Positions 4,779-7,125 of a DNA stretch of 7,125 nt are shown here, piece after piece. Position numbers and translations under genes: made by a program. Below the pieces are notes generated by a model. The model worked only from the letters and a program-made list of their open reading frames with translations. It did not search any database and was not told where the DNA came from. The stretch is from Mycobacterium sp. (GTDB taxonomy: Bacteria > Actinomycetota > Actinomycetes > Mycobacteriales > Mycobacteriaceae), in assembly GCA_018882545.1 (NCBI GenBank), contig VERS01000101.1:1-7125 (forward strand), in the 5' to 3' direction. Position 1 is the first letter of the stretch. Every line of letters begins with the position of its first letter.

Positions 4779-6977
4779 ATGCCCTTGGCGATCACATCTG
4801 AGCATCAGGATCTCGCTGATTCGGTACGCGCGCTGGTTCGCCGCGTCGCCCCCGCGGAGGTCCTGCACGCCGCGCTGGAGACACCGCAGGACAACCCGCC
4901 TCCTTACTGGCGGGCGGCGGCCGAGCAGGGCCTGCACGGTTTGCATCTGGCCGAGTCGGTCGGCGGTCAGGGGTTCGGTCTGCTGGAGTTGGCGGTCGCG
5001 ATCGCCGAATTCGGCTACGGTGCGGTGCCCGGCCCCTTCGTCACCTCCGCAGTCGCCAGCGCCCTGATCGCCGCCCACGACCCTGAGGCGAAGGTGTTGT
5101 CCGAACTGGCCGCCGGGGAGGCTATCGCGGCGGTCGCGTTGGAGTCCGATCTGACCGCCAGTCGCCGGGGCGAGATCATCGTGGTCCGCGGCGAAGCCCG
5201 CTCGGTTCCGGCCGCGGCGCAGGCCTCGGTGCTGGTGTTGCCGGTGAGCATCGACGGCCGCACCGAGTGGGCGGTGCTCGACGCCGGCGCCCTGGAGATC
5301 GCACCGCTGCGCTCGGTGGACCCGCTGCGGCCGGTCGCCCACGTCCGGGCCGACGCCGTGGAAATCGGTGCCGACCGGTTACTGTCGAGCGTCTCCCGGA
5401 CCGCCGGGCGGGCGATTATCACCACTTTGCTGTCTGCTGAGGCGGTCGGCATCGCCCGCTGGGCTACCGACACTGCCTCGGAGTACGCAAAGATCCGCGA
5501 GCAGTTCGGCCGTCCGATCGGCCAGTTCCAGGCGATCAAGCACAAGTGCGCCGAGATGATCGCCACCACCGAGCGGGCCACCGCCGCGGTGTGGGACGCC
5601 GCCCGGGCGATCGACGAAGCCGCCGAACAGGATTGGGACAACCAGGCCACCCACTACGAGTTCGCTGCCGCGGTTGCGGCCACCCTGGCCCCGTCCGCCG
5701 CTCAGCGCTGCACCCAGGACTGCATCCAGGTGCATGGCGGTATCGGGTTCACCTGGGAGCACGACACCAACGTCTATTACCGGCGCACCCTCGGTCTGGT
5801 GGCGGCGTTCGGCCGTTCGGCGGAGTACCGCCAGCGGGTGTTCGACACCGCCACCACCAGCGGGATGCGACCGTTGGATATCGACCTGGACCCCGATACC
5901 GAGAAACTGCGCGCCGAGATCCGGGCCGAAGTCGCCGCGCTCAAGGCGATTCCCCGCGATCAGCGCAAGACCGCGATCGCCGAGGGCGGCTGGGTGCTGC
6001 CGTACCTGCCCCCGCCGTGGGGCCGTGCGGCGAGCCCGGTCGAGCAGATCATCATCGCCCAGGAGTTCAGCGCCGGCCGGGTCAAGCGGCCCAACATGGG
6101 AATCGCCGCCTGGCTGATCCCCTCGATCGTGGCCTTCGGAAACGAGCAGCAGCAGCAACGATTCCTGCCCCCGACGCTCCGCGGCGAGATCATCTGGTGC
6201 CAGCTGTTCTCCGAACCGGGCGCCGGGTCGGATCTGGCCAGCCTGACCACCAAGGCCACCAAGGTCGACGGCGGCTGGCGCATCACCGGCCAGAAGATCT
6301 GGACCACCGCCGCGCAGTTCTCCCAGTGGGGCGCGCTACTGGCCAGGACGAACACGGCCGCCGCCAAACATAACGGCATCACCTACTTCCTGCTGGATAT
6401 GAAGCAGCCGGGCGTCGAGGTCAAACCCCTTCGCGAGCTGACCGGCAACGCACTGTTCAACACCGTGTTCATCGACGACGTGTTCATCCCCGACGAACTG
6501 GTCCTCGGCGAGGTCGACAGTGGCTGGGAGGTCAGCCGCAACACCCTTACCGCCGAACGGGTTTCCATCGGCAGCGATGAGCCGTGGTTCCTGCCGAACC
6601 TGAACCGCTTCGTCGAGTTCGTCGGCGCCGGGCACTTCGACCAGGTGGGCCATCACAGGGCCGGCGAGCTGATCGCCGAGGGACACGCCGCCAAGCTGAT
6701 GAACATGCGCTCGACGCTGCTGACACTGGCCGGTGGCGACGCGATGCCCTCGGCGGCGATCTCCAAGCTGCTGTCCATGCGCACCGGCCAGGGCTACGCC
6801 GAGTTCGCGGTGTCCTCGTTCGGGGTCGACGGCGCCATCTGGGAAGAGGACACCCCGGAGGGGAAATGGGCGGAGTTCCTACTCGCCAGCCGGGCGACGA
6901 CGATCTACGGCGGCACCTCCGAGGTGCAGCTGAACATCATCGCCGAACGTCTGCTCGGCCTGCCCCGCGACCCGTAG
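4779..6977 (+). CDS. fadE6: Two-domain (fused) acyl-CoA dehydrogenase, probably FadE6
   Basis: At 732 residues this is twice the usual acyl-CoA dehydrogenase length and holds two such domains. The first (about 1-360) has REQFGRPIGQFQAIKH (240-255) and QVHGGIGFTWEHD (317-329), which contact FAD in the family, but lacks the EPGAGSD mid-domain motif. The second (about 370-732) has WCQLFSEPGAGSDLASLTT (473-491), KIWTT (506-510) and YGGTSEVQLNIIAERLLGLP (710-729), but no REQFGRP. The MCAD-type catalytic Glu is Gly711 here. Glu593, in LTAERVSIG (590-598), lies where isovaleryl- and long-chain-type enzymes carry their base, and the first domain has Ile214 at that place. The enzyme should oxidise an acyl-CoA to its 2-enoyl form, passing electrons to ETF. 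The symbol rests on length (FadE6 of M. tuberculosis is about 731 residues, from memory) and on the convergent FadD neighbour. FadE22- or FadE34-like identity is the main alternative. Substrate is unknown. Confidence 0.9.
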   Translation: MPLAITSEHQDLADSVRALVRRVAPAEVLHAALETPQDNPPPYWRAAAEQGLHGLHLAESVGGQGFGLLELAVAIAEFGYGAVPGPFVTSAVASALIAAHDPEAKVLSELAAGEAIAAVALESDLTASRRGEIIVVRGEARSVPAAAQASVLVLPVSIDGRTEWAVLDAGALEIAPLRSVDPLRPVAHVRADAVEIGADRLLSSVSRTAGRAIITTLLSAEAVGIARWATDTASEYAKIREQFGRPIGQFQAIKHKCAEMIATTERATAAVWDAARAIDEAAEQDWDNQATHYEFAAAVAATLAPSAAQRCTQDCIQVHGGIGFTWEHDTNVYYRRTLGLVAAFGRSAEYRQRVFDTATTSGMRPLDIDLDPDTEKLRAEIRAEVAALKAIPRDQRKTAIAEGGWVLPYLPPPWGRAASPVEQIIIAQEFSAGRVKRPNMGIAAWLIPSIVAFGNEQQQQRFLPPTLRGEIIWCQLFSEPGAGSDLASLTTKATKVDGGWRITGQKIWTTAAQFSQWGALLARTNTAAAKHNGITYFLLDMKQPGVEVKPLRELTGNALFNTVFIDDVFIPDELVLGEVDSGWEVSRNTLTAERVSIGSDEPWFLPNLNRFVEFVGAGHFDQVGHHRAGELIAEGHAAKLMNMRSTLLTLAGGDAMPSAAISKLLSMRTGQGYAEFAVSSFGVDGAIWEEDTPEGKWAEFLLASRATTIYGGTSEVQLNIIAERLLGLPRDP

Positions 6978-6980
6978 CGG

Positions 6981-7125
6981 TTAGTGGATCTCGATCTGAC
7001 GCAGTTCCCGTTTGAGGATCTTGCCGGTCGGGTTACGCGGCAGTTCGGATAGGAACACCACTTCGCGCGGAACCTTATAGCGCGCAAGATGATCGCGCAC
7101 GTAGTCCTTGATCGCCTCCTCGGTG
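6981..7125 (-). CDS. fadD2: Acyl-CoA ligase (FadD), C-terminal fragment, probably FadD2
   Basis: The minus strand encodes the last 47 residues of an adenylate-forming enzyme; the rest lies beyond the window. The fragment includes YKVPREVVFLSELPRNP and then TGKILKREL, the A10 motif in which the Lys of NPTGK (the 35th residue visible) is the conserved catalytic lysine of the adenylation half-reaction. Such enzymes activate fatty or other carboxylic acids with ATP and CoA. The family call is secure; the symbol is inferred from gene order, since fadD2 and fadE6 are convergent neighbours in M. tuberculosis as I recall. Its TAA (6983-6981) is 3 nt from the acyl-CoA dehydrogenase stop, so there is no room for a separate terminator and the transcripts must overlap. 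Confidence 0.82.
   Translation of the reverse strand, partial: TEEAIKDYVRDHLARYKVPREVVFLSELPRNPTGKILKRELRQIEIH

Noticed and set aside
5379..6158. Minus-strand frames of about 210-260 codons under the acyl-CoA dehydrogenase
   Set aside because: They are antisense shadows; no motifs and composition is skewed as expected from GC-rich codons read backwards.
1..7125. tRNA, rRNA, CRISPR array, insertion sequence, phage or toxin-antitoxin genes
   Set aside because: I found no repeated spacer pattern, no transposase or integrase motifs and no tRNA-like cloverleaf; almost all sequence is explained by the seven coding regions.

Overview
The window is high-GC, densely packed DNA with strong G/C bias at third codon positions. 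The families present (a mycobacterial-type TIGR00027 SAM methyltransferase, a DUF2236/MpaB-like oxygenase with a divergent TetR regulator, a two-domain FadE acyl-CoA dehydrogenase and a FadD ligase) suggest Mycobacterium/Mycolicibacterium or a close relative in the Mycobacteriales. This assignment comes from protein families and gene order, not from a database match.

Layout. Positions 1-1612 (minus strand) carry a two-gene unit: a DUF2236 oxygenase (701-1612) followed 11 nt later by a SAM methyltransferase (1-689, cut by the window edge). Positions 1613-1692 are a short, relatively AT-rich divergent control region. It has two overlapping outward promoters and a 22-bp near-perfect palindrome that is a good candidate TetR operator. 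Positions 1693-2313 (plus) encode the TetR regulator. A 110-bp gap follows, and then a plus-strand cluster: D-2-hydroxyacid dehydrogenase (2424-3404), an ACS-type MFS transporter (3382-4746, overlapping the dehydrogenase by 23 nt) and a 732-residue double-domain acyl-CoA dehydrogenase (4779-6977, probably FadE6). The last 145 bases hold the C-terminal end of a convergent acyl-CoA ligase (probably FadD2), whose stop codon lies 3 nt from the dehydrogenase stop.

How the parts may work together (inference). The TetR protein probably represses itself and the oxygenase/methyltransferase pair from the shared palindrome. The plus-strand cluster looks like uptake of a small organic anion by the MFS carrier, reduction or oxidation of a 2-hydroxy/2-keto acid, and an acyl-CoA step shared with the neighbouring ligase. 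Only the dehydrogenase-transporter link is strongly supported by overlap; the acyl-CoA dehydrogenase may be an older fadE/fadD neighbour that became co-transcribed.

I see no RNA gene, CRISPR array, insertion sequence, phage gene or plainly new defence or mobile system. The most distinctive points are the operator architecture, the complementary loss of catalytic features in the two halves of the acyl-CoA dehydrogenase, and the missing NAD-selecting acidic residue in the hydroxyacid dehydrogenase.
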